Shown here in pieces: positions 9,752-17,246 of a stretch of 64,000 nucleotides of DNA. The position numbers and the translations under genes were made by a program. The stretch lies in NCBI RefSeq assembly GCF_025685575.1, contig NZ_JAGSYD010000002.1, positions 558,001 to 622,000 on the forward strand, given 5' to 3'. The notes below the pieces were generated by a model. It was not told the origin of the DNA, ran no database searches, and was given only the letters and a program-made list of their open reading frames with translations. Each line of letters starts with the position of its first letter. Within the stretch, counting starts at the first letter, position 1. This DNA is from Granulicella cerasi (GTDB taxonomy: Bacteria > Acidobacteriota > Terriglobia > Terriglobales > Acidobacteriaceae).

Positions 9752-10084
9752 ATGGAGGGTCTACGGCCTTACTCTCCTCTCACAGCAATGAAGAATAGCC
9801 GAGAAATCAACGCGTGTGATGAGTTCAACGCAGGGGCACGAATGCAAGCGCAAACCAACGTTTCATCTGAACCGAACGACATCCTGCTGACTCTCATCTT
9901 CACCGATGGCGACCCGACGCAGGAGCTTTTGATCCCGGCCGCACGATATGGTGCCATTCCGTTTGTAGACGAATGGTATTCTGACGCGATTGGAGGGGCA
10001 CCAACCCACCAGGTAATGGATCGAGTCGTGGACATACTAGGCAGCCGCATCACAGTCCGGCTGGAACTGCGCCGGACAAGCTGA
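9752..10084 (+). CDS. Hypothetical protein
   Basis: A 110-residue open frame I do not recognise. The section from about residue 31 on (start ATG 9842 is a reasonable alternative) looks like a folded protein: NDILLTLIFTDGD, ELLIPAARYGAIPFVDEW, and a closing VDILGSRITVRLELRR. It has no membrane segment. It is followed 53 bp later by another plus-strand hypothetical gene. A longer minus-strand frame overlaps it but is rich in Ser and Arg and looks like a shadow. Confidence 0.4.
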   Translation: MEGLRPYSPLTAMKNSREINACDEFNAGARMQAQTNVSSEPNDILLTLIFTDGDPTQELLIPAARYGAIPFVDEWYSDAIGGAPTHQVMDRVVDILGSRITVRLELRRTS

Positions 10085-10137
10085 TCGCTTGAGCACGGGC
10101 TGCCTCTGTCAGCCGACAGATTCGACCCACGGCGTCG

Positions 10138-10497
10138 GTGTATCTTGAGGGAATGGCACTCGAATTCCCGGTGTACCTTCCCGAGATTCGCTTGGTTCGT
10201 AGAGTTGGATGGAACGAGCTGGATCTGAAATTGATTGAAAGCTGTCTCGACCGACTCCCTCAAGGTCCGTTTCATCGAGTGCCGAGCGAGTACGGCATCT
10301 GTTACTCCGCTTCTACCACCACAACTCTATTGCCCGGACTCTACAAATGCTTCGTGTTCGAGGTTCTCAAGCATCCATACGGCGTGCAGATCCACGAGTT
10401 CGAGGTGCTTGCGTACGGGGATGAGCCGCATCGCCGGATGTCGGAAGCCACGTCTTGTCCGATTCTGCGCAGACTCGGACAAGACGGCGAAAGCTAA
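10138..10497 (+). CDS. Hypothetical protein
   Basis: A 119-residue open frame with no family I can name. The composition is protein-like, for example MALEFPVYLPEIRLVRRVGW, LIESCLDRLPQGPF and YGVQIHEFEVLAYGDEP. The ATG at 10153 is an equally likely start. Its end overlaps the end of the convergent gene at 10494-10784 by 4 bp. It lies in an accessory region full of IS remnants. Confidence 0.4.
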   Translation: MYLEGMALEFPVYLPEIRLVRRVGWNELDLKLIESCLDRLPQGPFHRVPSEYGICYSASTTTTLLPGLYKCFVFEVLKHPYGVQIHEFEVLAYGDEPHRRMSEATSCPILRRLGQDGES

Positions 10498-10784
10498 AAA
10501 ACTGGGAGAGTGTCGGGTTGCGGAGGATCGACTAGCCTAGACAGCTCGATCTTCCGAAGCAGAGCAGTGACCATAATCAAACCTGGCACACCAATACCAC
10601 TCGGAACATCGTAGCTCAACGTCCGCGCGATGACCTGGCCAACGAAGGGTCTTCCGTCCTCATAGCAATGACGAACTATGTCTCCGCTGCACGGCAGGAG
10701 GAAATCCGTCACATCTCCCTGTACACCTGTTGTTGCCGCCGCTGTGGTTTCGTCTTCAAATTGAAACTGGATGATGATCCGCAC
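10494..10784 (-). CDS. Hypothetical protein, member of a small local family
   Basis: A 96-residue protein starting at GTG, preceded by the purine-rich AGGGGGCGCG. It begins MRIIIQFQFEDE and contains DVTDFLLPCSGDIVRHCYED and RTLSYDVPSGIGVPGLIMV. A degenerate relative of its C-terminus occurs at 1344-1460, which shows it is a real coding family. I cannot assign a function. It converges on the hypothetical gene ending at 10497. Confidence 0.5.
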   Translation of the reverse strand: MRIIIQFQFEDETTAAATTGVQGDVTDFLLPCSGDIVRHCYEDGRPFVGQVIARTLSYDVPSGIGVPGLIMVTALLRKIELSRLVDPPQPDTLPVF

Positions 10785-10928
10785 CGCGCCCCCTGCACGT
10801 TCAACTGCTAGCTTGAGCGGTTGGATGCAGGTCAGCGTCTATCGGTTGATGGCACAGAACCAGCAGGGGCATGTCATGCGCTCTGCGACGCTATTGCGGC
10901 GATCAAATCTCGGAACAAGAGTGACGCC

Positions 10929-11454
10929 TTAACTAAACAGATGATCGATTGGACCTGCTCCAAGCTTGCAGCAAAGGATCCGCCCATCGAGGGGCCAGAG
11001 AGGTCCGTGAGCATTTTCTTCTCTATGCCCTTCCCTTTCAGTCCGTAGGCCGCGGCAAATGGCTGCGACCTTCAGCGCGTTGCCAGTGAGTACACGCATA
11101 CAAACAGACACGGCGGGCGATTCCCGCTTCACATGCGAGAGTAAGGGAGGCTGCACGGCGGCAATGGGAGGACGGGGTGACGGCAAGTCGATCGGCGCGC
11201 CCAGTAGCTTCGCCAATTCACTGACGAGCTCGGCCGCACGGTCCAGCTTCACCAACCTCTCTGCTTTGCGACCGGCTGCAGCCGTCGCCTCATTCAACAG
11301 TTCCTGGAGCTTCTCTTGAATCTTCGCGATCTCCTCGTTTGTTGTCCATCTGCGCAGGCTTCTTCAGCTCTGCCTCGAGCGTCGCGATCCACGCTTTCAA
11401 CCGCGCTGGATCATTCGCTTCGACGGCGACGTGATCATGTTTCCTGAGTTCCAT
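10929..11454 (-). pseudogene. Hypothetical coiled-coil protein, frameshifted
   Basis: On the minus strand the N-terminus reads MELRKHDHVAVEANDPARLK and then AWIATLEAELKKPAQMDN. A frame change near 11340 links it to EEIAKIQEKLQELLNEA, then AGRKAERLVKLDRAAELV, then SELAKLLGAPIDLPSPRPP. The joined product is a charged coiled coil of about 80 residues followed by a proline-rich linker. A second frame change is likely near 11050. I do not recognise the family. Confidence 0.45.
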
Positions 11455-11862
11455 CAAGCCGCGAAGAAACATGTCCGCAGTGTAAGGCTGCAGGAGGCCG
11501 CAAGTGCGCTCATCCTGGTTGATATCAATGATCGATTGTCGGATTTCTGCCTGAGTGGCTGACGCGATATGTCAATCCCGCACTTCTCGCTGGAGGGAGT
11601 GCTCACTGCATGGTCTGTGGCATCGATGCGGCGGATAGGAGTCCTATGCGGTCGCGGAGCTGCGTAGTTTGGCAACACGCCCCAGCGCCCAGCATTTAGT
11701 TCACAAAGCCGGTCGCTAATCGACGACGGAGCGGCGCGAACAACACTCAGCGCGGCTAAGATAGGCGCATACCTCTTCAGGAAAACCGCAATTCGCCGCG
11801 GGACATCGGTCTCGCAGACGTGCGGTGGAAACGATGGACTGCGTTGAGCCGAGAAACCGGAG

Positions 11863-11976
11863 TTGCGACTACATATACGCCGCCGAACGATCGGCGCTTA
11901 CGCAATCGCGATCGGCGGTGCGACCATTGCGGCGATAATGATGTTTGTCTGCTGGGGGGCGAGCGTTAAACGATGA
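11863..11976 (+). CDS. Possible 37-residue single-helix membrane peptide
   Basis: A TTG-started frame directly after GGAG encodes a basic N-terminus (RLHIRRR) followed by one hydrophobic helix (AYAIAIGGATIAAIMMFVCW) and a short basic tail. Its TGA overlaps the ATG of the next gene as ATGA, which suggests translational coupling. The start codon and spacing are poor, so this is tentative. Confidence 0.28.
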   Translation: MRLHIRRRTIGAYAIAIGGATIAAIMMFVCWGASVKR

Positions 11977-12551
11977 TCGAGCTTGGTCTCTACACGATCA
12001 TATTCCTGGCGTTCATCTACGTTGCACTGTCGCGACCGACGGGCGAAGGTAAGCGGTTCGGTTGGAAGGTTGGAAGTGGACGTGAGCTGGGCAAGCAACT
12101 GACGATGTCGGCGTATGACTACCGTCGACACGTCAACGACGATCCGGGAGGTGGGCGCGCGAAGGTCATCGATTTCGGACACCAGAAACAATTTCCAGAT
12201 GACTGGGTCGTTGAGACACTGTCCGAACCAGTGTTGCATCGCTGGTGTCGCCCATTCATTAGCGCAAAAGCTTCGGTTGACGGCGTCGAGTGCCGTTTTC
12301 ACGCCTATCTTGATCCTCGCTCCACGAGGCGCTGTGCAATGCTCTACTACTTCGTAGAAGCTCCCTCGACGAAGCACTCCGTTCGGGGCGACTTCCATGT
12401 CAGTGGTGACTTCCGATGGATCGGCGACCGGCCAGCGGACTCGCTCTTGATTCTCTACACATTGAAGCAATGGCGTCTCGATCCAGATTTCGAGACTTTG
12501 CTTCAGACTGAGATCAGCAGGATTCCCGATGTGCCAACAGTTCATGATTGA
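11973..12551 (+). CDS. Hypothetical membrane-anchored protein
   Basis: A 192-residue frame starting MIELGLYTIIFLAFIYVAL, one N-terminal transmembrane helix, followed by a soluble domain with VEAPSTKHSVRGDFHVSG, WRLDPDFETLLQTEI and several Trp/Tyr-rich strands. I do not recognise the family. The ATG overlaps the stop of a tiny upstream frame (ATGA) and has GGGGGGCGAG in front. A 259-residue minus-strand frame covers the same DNA, but it has no hydrophobic start or motif and I treat it as a shadow. Confidence 0.45.
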   Translation: MIELGLYTIIFLAFIYVALSRPTGEGKRFGWKVGSGRELGKQLTMSAYDYRRHVNDDPGGGRAKVIDFGHQKQFPDDWVVETLSEPVLHRWCRPFISAKASVDGVECRFHAYLDPRSTRRCAMLYYFVEAPSTKHSVRGDFHVSGDFRWIGDRPADSLLILYTLKQWRLDPDFETLLQTEISRIPDVPTVHD

Positions 12552-12704
12552 AGATGACGCTAAGTCATCGCTTTTTTTCCGGAGACACGGCACTCGAAGA
12601 TTGATCGGTGAAGCTTTCATGCGTCTCGGCCGATGACTCTCCCGCTGCGCGTGAGGTGACTCGGTTTGCTTCTTCACTCCTGTTCAAGCGCGGCGAGAGT
12701 GACA

Positions 12705-12908
12705 CTAAGCGGCCTTCTTCACGATGAGCGGATTGTGCTTGTTCGGCGCTTCGAGCTTCAGCACCCATGCCTTGGGATCGATCCGGAGCAGGTCAAAGTC
12801 CGACTCAACGATCGGAATCTTTCCCTGCTTAATTTGCTTGTAGACGGTTGCGCGCTTGCACTGCAGCAGCAGCTCCACGTCTTCGACGGTGCTGGTGCTT
12901 GTGCAGCG
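12705..12908 (-). pseudogene. Excisionase-like helix-turn-helix protein lacking a start codon
   Basis: The minus strand encodes TVEDVELLLQCKRATVYKQI followed by KQGKIPIVESDFDLLRIDP and KAWVLKLEAPNKHNPLIVK. This is the short DNA-binding fold of phage and plasmid excisionases (HTH_17/MerR-like). The frame is open upstream to a TAA near 12966 but contains no ATG, GTG or TTG before the domain. The start is either lost or noncanonical. Such proteins usually sit next to an integrase, none of which remains here. Confidence 0.6.
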
Positions 12909-13254
12909 TCGCAGTGTACCGATCAGCGAGATGCTTCGCTGGGAATCGGAGCGGGAACGCCGCTCTTACGCTCGTGGACGCGGCACGTGGTGGGCTCGGT
13001 GTCGATACGGCTACGGGGCCTCCTGGAGAAAGGTTCCTATTGTTGCCGTACCGATCGACGGGCGACTAATATGAGAAAATGGAGGCAAGTTATACGCAGC
13101 GCGCGACTAGCGTCAGCCGCGCTGCGTTTTCCGTATGCCTGCGCGAGGTCACATGAGCATAGGAAGTGGGCTCTCCCGCCTGTTTCGGCGTGAGAAGGTT
13201 ATCGTCAGCATCGTGCCGATATTGGAAGTCAGCCCAGATAAGACAAGGTCGCAC

Positions 13255-13325
13255 TCAGCCGCCTTCCAGCAAGGACATCGAGAACATGCGGGAATACTCC
13301 CGACTGAATTGCGAAGAACTCTCTT
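13255..13325 (-). pseudogene. AraC-family C-terminal scrap next to the IS3 element
   Basis: The minus strand reads ESSSQFSREYSRMFSMSLLE before a TGA, matching the end of the second helix-turn-helix in AraC-type regulators. A TAA lies just upstream in frame. Only about 23 residues remain, ending some 20 bp from the left end of the IS3 copy. Confidence 0.5.
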
Positions 13326-13360
13326 AGTGGCCTGACCGATGTGTTGTACCAGTTGGACTG

Positions 13361-14260
13361 TTAGTGTAGCGCACCGATCTCCGGGTTCGGATCGATGCAG
13401 GATATGGCGAGTGGGGGAGGCGTGAGCGAAGCGAACGGCTCCCCCAACCGCCGAGCGTTTTCAGTCAGCCATGCCTCTGGCGCTGGCGGTCTGTAGCCCA
13501 GCGAGGAGTGCGGTCTGACGGTGTTGTAGTGCTCGCGCCAGCGTTCGGCAAGCACGCGCAGTTCCTTGATCGAGTAGAAGATCTCCCCGTTGAGGAACTC
13601 ACCCCGCATCTTCGAGTTGAAGCTCTCGCAGTAGCCGTTCTCCCATGGGGAACCGGGTTCGATGTAGGCTGTCTTCGCACCTGAATCTCGTAGCCACTTG
13701 CGCAGGTCGTGCGCGACGAACTCAGGGCCATTGTCTGAATGTAGATGCTCGGGAACTCCCTTCATGACCATCACATCGGCCAGCGCAGCGATGACCAACG
13801 CGCACGACTACCTGCGTTCCACACGCACCAGCAGCGCCTCGCGCGTGTGCTCGTCGATCAGGTTCAACGCACGCGCCATGCGGCCGTCATGCGTGCGCAC
13901 GCTGACGAAGTCGTAACTCCATACATGGTTGGCATGCGTCGGCCGAAGCCGCCTGCACGAGCCATCGTTGAGCCACAACCTGCCACGCGACTTCTGCTTC
14001 TGCGAAACCTTCAGGCCCTCGCGTCGCCAGATGCGCTCCACGCGGTCCTTGCCAACCTTCCAGCCCGCTCGCACCAGCAACGCCGTGATACGTCGATACC
14101 CATACCGGCCATACTGGCCGGCCAGTGTGACGATCGCAAGCGTCAGTTCGTCTTCCTCCGCCCGTTGCGTCGGCCGATAGCGCTGCGTGCCGCGTGGCTG
14201 CTTCGCCAACCGGCACGCTCGCCGTTCGTCCAGACCATGCATCTGCTGTGCATGATCCAC
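13361..14260 (-). pseudogene. IS3 OrfB transposase with an in-frame amber stop
   Basis: The reading frame contains the IS3 OrfB helix-turn-helix region (GYRRITALLVRAGWKVGKDR), the integrase core beginning ANHVWSYDFVSVRTHDGR, and the DDE residues in YDFV, HSDNGPEFVA and ENGYCESFNSKMRGE, ending in YRPPAPEAW. Between VRVERR and CALVIAALADVM there is a single in-frame TAG, with no frame shift, so one base change (for example TGG to TAG) inactivated it. The start is expected to come from a programmed -1 frameshift out of orfA. Confidence 0.85.
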
Positions 14261-14283
14261 GGCTTGACGCCGACGCGCCGGGC

Positions 14284-14595
14284 TTAGAAGTTTTCCGAGG
14301 CGAAGTCCTTCAACACAAGATTGTCGAGGCTCAGATTCGCCACCAGACGCTTCTCCTTCGCGTTCTCTGACTCAAGCTCCTTCAGCCGCTTCGCCTGGTC
14401 CACCTGCAACCCACGGTACTCCTCGCGCCAACGGTAGTACGTCTGCTCCGTGATCGACGCCTCTTTGCATGCCTGAACCGTCGTCTTCCGGTTCGCGACA
14501 GCCACCTCAATCTGCCGAAGAAGGTTCACCACCTGCTCCGCACTATGCTTCTTGCCCCTCGGCATGTCCAGCTCCTTGTAACCAGTCTCTATCAC
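14284..14595 (-). CDS. IS3 OrfA (helix-turn-helix subunit)
   Basis: A 103-residue protein with MPRGKKHSAEQVVNLLRQIE, SITEQTYYRWREEYRGL and a leucine-zipper tail ending LVLKDFASENF. This is the standard IS3 OrfA that binds the element's ends. The natural start is probably the ATG of MPRGKKH, about 11 codons into the frame. Its C-terminus overlaps the region where a -1 frameshift would join it to OrfB. Confidence 0.85.
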   Translation of the reverse strand: MIETGYKELDMPRGKKHSAEQVVNLLRQIEVAVANRKTTVQACKEASITEQTYYRWREEYRGLQVDQAKRLKELESENAKEKRLVANLSLDNLVLKDFASENF

Positions 14596-14609
14596 TCACC
14601 CTGGTACAA

Positions 14610-14793
14610 ATTTCGCCGGGCAGACCACGAATGCGATGCAAAGGTAAACGGGGAACCAGAACCTTCTGACGGTTCGTCCCGCCCTAAGAATTTGCATAGC
14701 CTGTCTACAATGAAAAAGAAGAGCTGTCAGAGCTAGCGCAGCGACCACTCCCCAAACGGTTTGGTGCAGATGAGCGGGTGACATAACGACCAT
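14610..14793 (-). pseudogene. Small membrane protein truncated by the IS3 insertion
   Basis: The minus-strand frame starts MVVMSPAHLHQTVWGVVAAL and has two hydrophobic stretches (VWGVVAALALTALLF and FWFPVYLCIAFVV). It runs into the right end of the IS3 element at 14609, so the rest of the gene was cut off. The sequence left of the element does not continue it. Family unknown. Confidence 0.4.
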
Positions 14794-14859
14794 TGTGCCA
14801 CTCCCAGACCTACAGTCCTGATAAACGCTCTTCCCGTCAGCGACCGTTCCTGATGACCA

Positions 14860-14995
14860 GCCGACTCGTAAGAGAAGGGGAGGACAGTGTCGATGAAATC
14901 CTGCGACACGCCGACGTGGCGCTGTACAGCGCGAAAGCCTATGGAGAAATCAGGTTGTTCGATTCAGCGACAATTCGGAATCTCTGTGCACGATA
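14860..14995 (+). pseudogene. GGDEF-domain C-terminal fragment
   Basis: The plus strand encodes SVDEILRHADVALYSAKAYG and then EIRLFDS, matching the end of a GGDEF domain (L-x2-AD-x-ALY-x-AK-x2-G). No GGDEF signature or upstream domain is left. It marks the right border of the decayed region before the lasso locus. Confidence 0.65.
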
Positions 14996-15279
14996 AGACG
15001 TTAGCGAGATTGCGGTCACAACACCTAACGCGAACGTCCATTGCAGCCCGCTGAGTGTGAGACTGATGCAAAGAGGCGAACTTGTGATATCCCCGACGCA
15101 GGGCACGAGGCCGGTGTTGTTTTAGCGTGTTGCATCGTTTCAGCAAATCGTCGATCTTCGTAACAATGCTCGGCTCTGATAGCCTCGCGATATAAAACAG
15201 GTATCCGTGACCTGCGCCCTGTTCACTCGATGTCCAATGGTGTACCTCCGTGTTGCGATCACAAGGAGAATCTCTTTCT

Positions 15280-16833
15280 GTGTACACACAGACAACAACC
15301 GAGGAAATCATCGCGCGGATCGAACAGGTACGTTCGTTTGTACGCGAACAGCGTCTATCGAGTGCCAGCGAGCAGTGGATGCGGAACGAACAGAAGCTCA
15401 AAGATCTCATTAGTAATCTTCGCCGAACCGATGGACGCGCAATGGTTCAGATGATGGATGAACTGGGATCCATTATGCCTCTCACGAAGGACGGCGTCTA
15501 TCGTCTATTCGGCTATGATCTTGACTCCTTGCGCGACGTGGATGACGCCATCAATGGTGATAGGACCCACGTGATCGAGTCCTACGTGTTCCAACGTGAT
15601 CAACCTGTCGAACTGCCGCTAGTGCTTGCATCGGCTGAGGCATTCGAGAAGAATGCAATGCTCGACAAGCTTGTATTGCGTTGGCAACGCAACATTCCGA
15701 TTCGATCACTAGATCGATCTGGCTGGCGCCACGTTGGAGCGTTCTACGTGCGTGTGGGGAGAGAAGACAGTTTAGGCTCGAGCCTTCCTCCTGGCTCGAC
15801 CGCTCTCGTGGAGCCGACGACCGAGCAAGAGCGACTGCGGCCAAATCCTCGAGCCATCTATCTGCTCCAGTTCGCTAACGGTTACCGCTTTAGCCGATGT
15901 GTCGCAACGCATGGACGTCTTCAGCTCCTAGGAGACAACCATCCCTATCGTGGGCCGGAAATATTCTCCTACCCAAGCGGAGTTCGCATCGCTGGCCGCG
16001 TTCGCAGTTACGCGGTCGCACTCCCGACGCAAAAGACGGATTCGCCTCGTGGCCTATGGACCTATCAAGGAACAGCAGATCTGATTCTGCCGTGGGAACA
16101 TGCGACCCGTTGGAGTTTACTGTCAACGAAACATCGAAGGTTCGTGCGTGATCGTAAGACGGAAAAACGAATCCAAGAAGCGCTGGCCCAGCAGCTACGA
16201 GGATCGCTAAGTGATCGAAGCCGCCGACGATATCGACGTCCGACCGATTCACAGCCTCATGTGGATGGGCTCATCCAGCTCTCGCTCGAAAGCTTAGCTC
16301 GATTCAGTGACTTGTTGCGTCTCGGGGCTTCTGGCCTCCGCGATGCTGGCCGCCTATCTCTGGAGCAATTACTAGCGGCATCAACAGCCGCAGAAATGCC
16401 TGCATCCCGAACGCGGGCTCAGATGCCGGAGCCTGCCGAGGTTTGGCATGAACGCCAGCGAGAGATGCTTGAGTATGGATCACTGTTCGCCTTGAAATTC
16501 CCTCGTCCAAGCGAGCTCCAAAAAGATGTCATGCGCGTGAGCCATCTTCACGCCGCTGACACTCTCCCCAACCCGATTCGACCAGGATCGTGGTTAGCCT
16601 TAGAGCCCACTCCGACCAATGTCATTCAGCTCTTGGATTCCAAGTATCGCGCTTCCGCTGAGCAAACCTACGTACTCGAACAGAGCAAGGGGCTGATTTG
16701 CGGCAACCTACAGAATCGAAACGATAGCCTGTGGTTGAGGCAAGGCTCTCATCGCGAGGCGCATGAGGTACAAATCGAGCCAAACAAGTTCGGTGCGCTC
16801 CGACGTGTCTGTGGAGCCGTCATACCGGCCTGA
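15280..16833 (+). CDS. Large protein with two LexA/S24-like folds, possible regulator
   Basis: A 517-residue protein starting at GTG 15280, placed 11 bp after AAGGAG (15263-15268); a GTG at 15250 is possible but lacks a ribosome site. The N-terminus (1-135) is helical. Residues 150-250 look like an S24/LexA autopeptidase fold: an S-L pair in REDSLGSSLPPGS (Ser about 164), IYLLQFANGYRFSRC, LQLLGDN-x-PY and VRIAGRV. The position of the catalytic Lys holds Ser/Arg, so self-cleavage is unlikely. The last 110 residues (RPGSWLALEP, TYVLEQSKGL, ALRRVCGAVI) seem to repeat the same fold. It lies 141 bp before the lasso operon on the same strand. Regulator is my inference; no classic DNA-binding motif is obvious. 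Confidence 0.55.
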   Translation: MYTQTTTEEIIARIEQVRSFVREQRLSSASEQWMRNEQKLKDLISNLRRTDGRAMVQMMDELGSIMPLTKDGVYRLFGYDLDSLRDVDDAINGDRTHVIESYVFQRDQPVELPLVLASAEAFEKNAMLDKLVLRWQRNIPIRSLDRSGWRHVGAFYVRVGREDSLGSSLPPGSTALVEPTTEQERLRPNPRAIYLLQFANGYRFSRCVATHGRLQLLGDNHPYRGPEIFSYPSGVRIAGRVRSYAVALPTQKTDSPRGLWTYQGTADLILPWEHATRWSLLSTKHRRFVRDRKTEKRIQEALAQQLRGSLSDRSRRRYRRPTDSQPHVDGLIQLSLESLARFSDLLRLGASGLRDAGRLSLEQLLAASTAAEMPASRTRAQMPEPAEVWHERQREMLEYGSLFALKFPRPSELQKDVMRVSHLHAADTLPNPIRPGSWLALEPTPTNVIQLLDSKYRASAEQTYVLEQSKGLICGNLQNRNDSLWLRQGSHREAHEVQIEPNKFGALRRVCGAVIPA

Positions 16834-16974
16834 AGCTTTGCAAATGACGCGCCGGTTAGAGGAAGAGTAACTTTGGCCATCTGCGCACTTTGACGTTGTG
16901 ATCCCCTACAACTTGACTCATGCTCTCTTCACGCAGCGGTTCGAGATGTCACCGAATCCGGCGGTCGAGGTAGC

Positions 16975-17232
16975 ATGCCCCTCCATCTTCCCCATCTTCG
17001 CAGCGTAATCAACTCCGATGGCGCTGCCATCTTCGACGCTGAGCAAGGCACACTTACGACGCTCAACGCGACGGGCGCGATGCTTTGGCGCGGAATAGAA
17101 CAAGGACACAGCAAAGAACAACTGCTGCAGTCCCTTGCCGATGCCACACAACTTCCCGAAGAGCAACTGCGCCTCGATATCGAAGAGTTTCTCGAACAGC
17201 TCACAGCGCAACACTTGATCACGAGCGAGTGA
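16975..17232 (+). CDS. PqqD-like RiPP recognition element protein (lasso B1)
   Basis: An 85-residue stand-alone PqqD-family protein. It shows the winged-helix RRE pattern: a beta-rich start with GAAIFDAEQGTLTTLNATGA, then MLWRGIEQGHSKEQLLQSL and DIEEFLEQLTAQHLI. In lasso loci this protein (B1) binds the leader peptide and presents it to the B2 peptidase and the cyclase. It is the first gene of the plus-strand operon, and the next gene follows 14 bp later. The ATG has CGAGGTAGC upstream. The presence of B2 and C downstream makes the B1 role nearly certain. Confidence 0.92.
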   Translation: MPLHLPHLRSVINSDGAAIFDAEQGTLTTLNATGAMLWRGIEQGHSKEQLLQSLADATQLPEEQLRLDIEEFLEQLTAQHLITSE

Positions 17233-17246
17233 TAGGAGCGAGTCTC

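Larger units (their letters stand above)
13344..14609 (-). mobile_element. IS3-family insertion sequence
   Basis: A full-length IS3-type element with orfA and orfB on the minus strand. The outer ends carry the inverted repeat TTGTACCAG (13344-13352) and CTGGTACAA (14601-14609), with further matches beyond that. No clear 3-5 bp target duplication flanks it. Size (1266 bp) and organisation are typical. A related, far more decayed copy lies at 8855-9085. orfB has an in-frame stop, so the element is probably immobile by itself. Confidence 0.85.

Noticed and set aside
11898-12677. A 259-residue minus-strand frame
   Set aside because: It has no motif or hydrophobic start and is antisense to a better plus-strand candidate with an N-terminal membrane helix.
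16896-17008. A 36-residue frame starting GTG just before B1, considered as a second precursor peptide
   Set aside because: It overlaps the B1 start, lacks the Tyr-x2-Pro leader pattern and a ribosome site, and its end is fixed by the B1 coding sequence in another frame.
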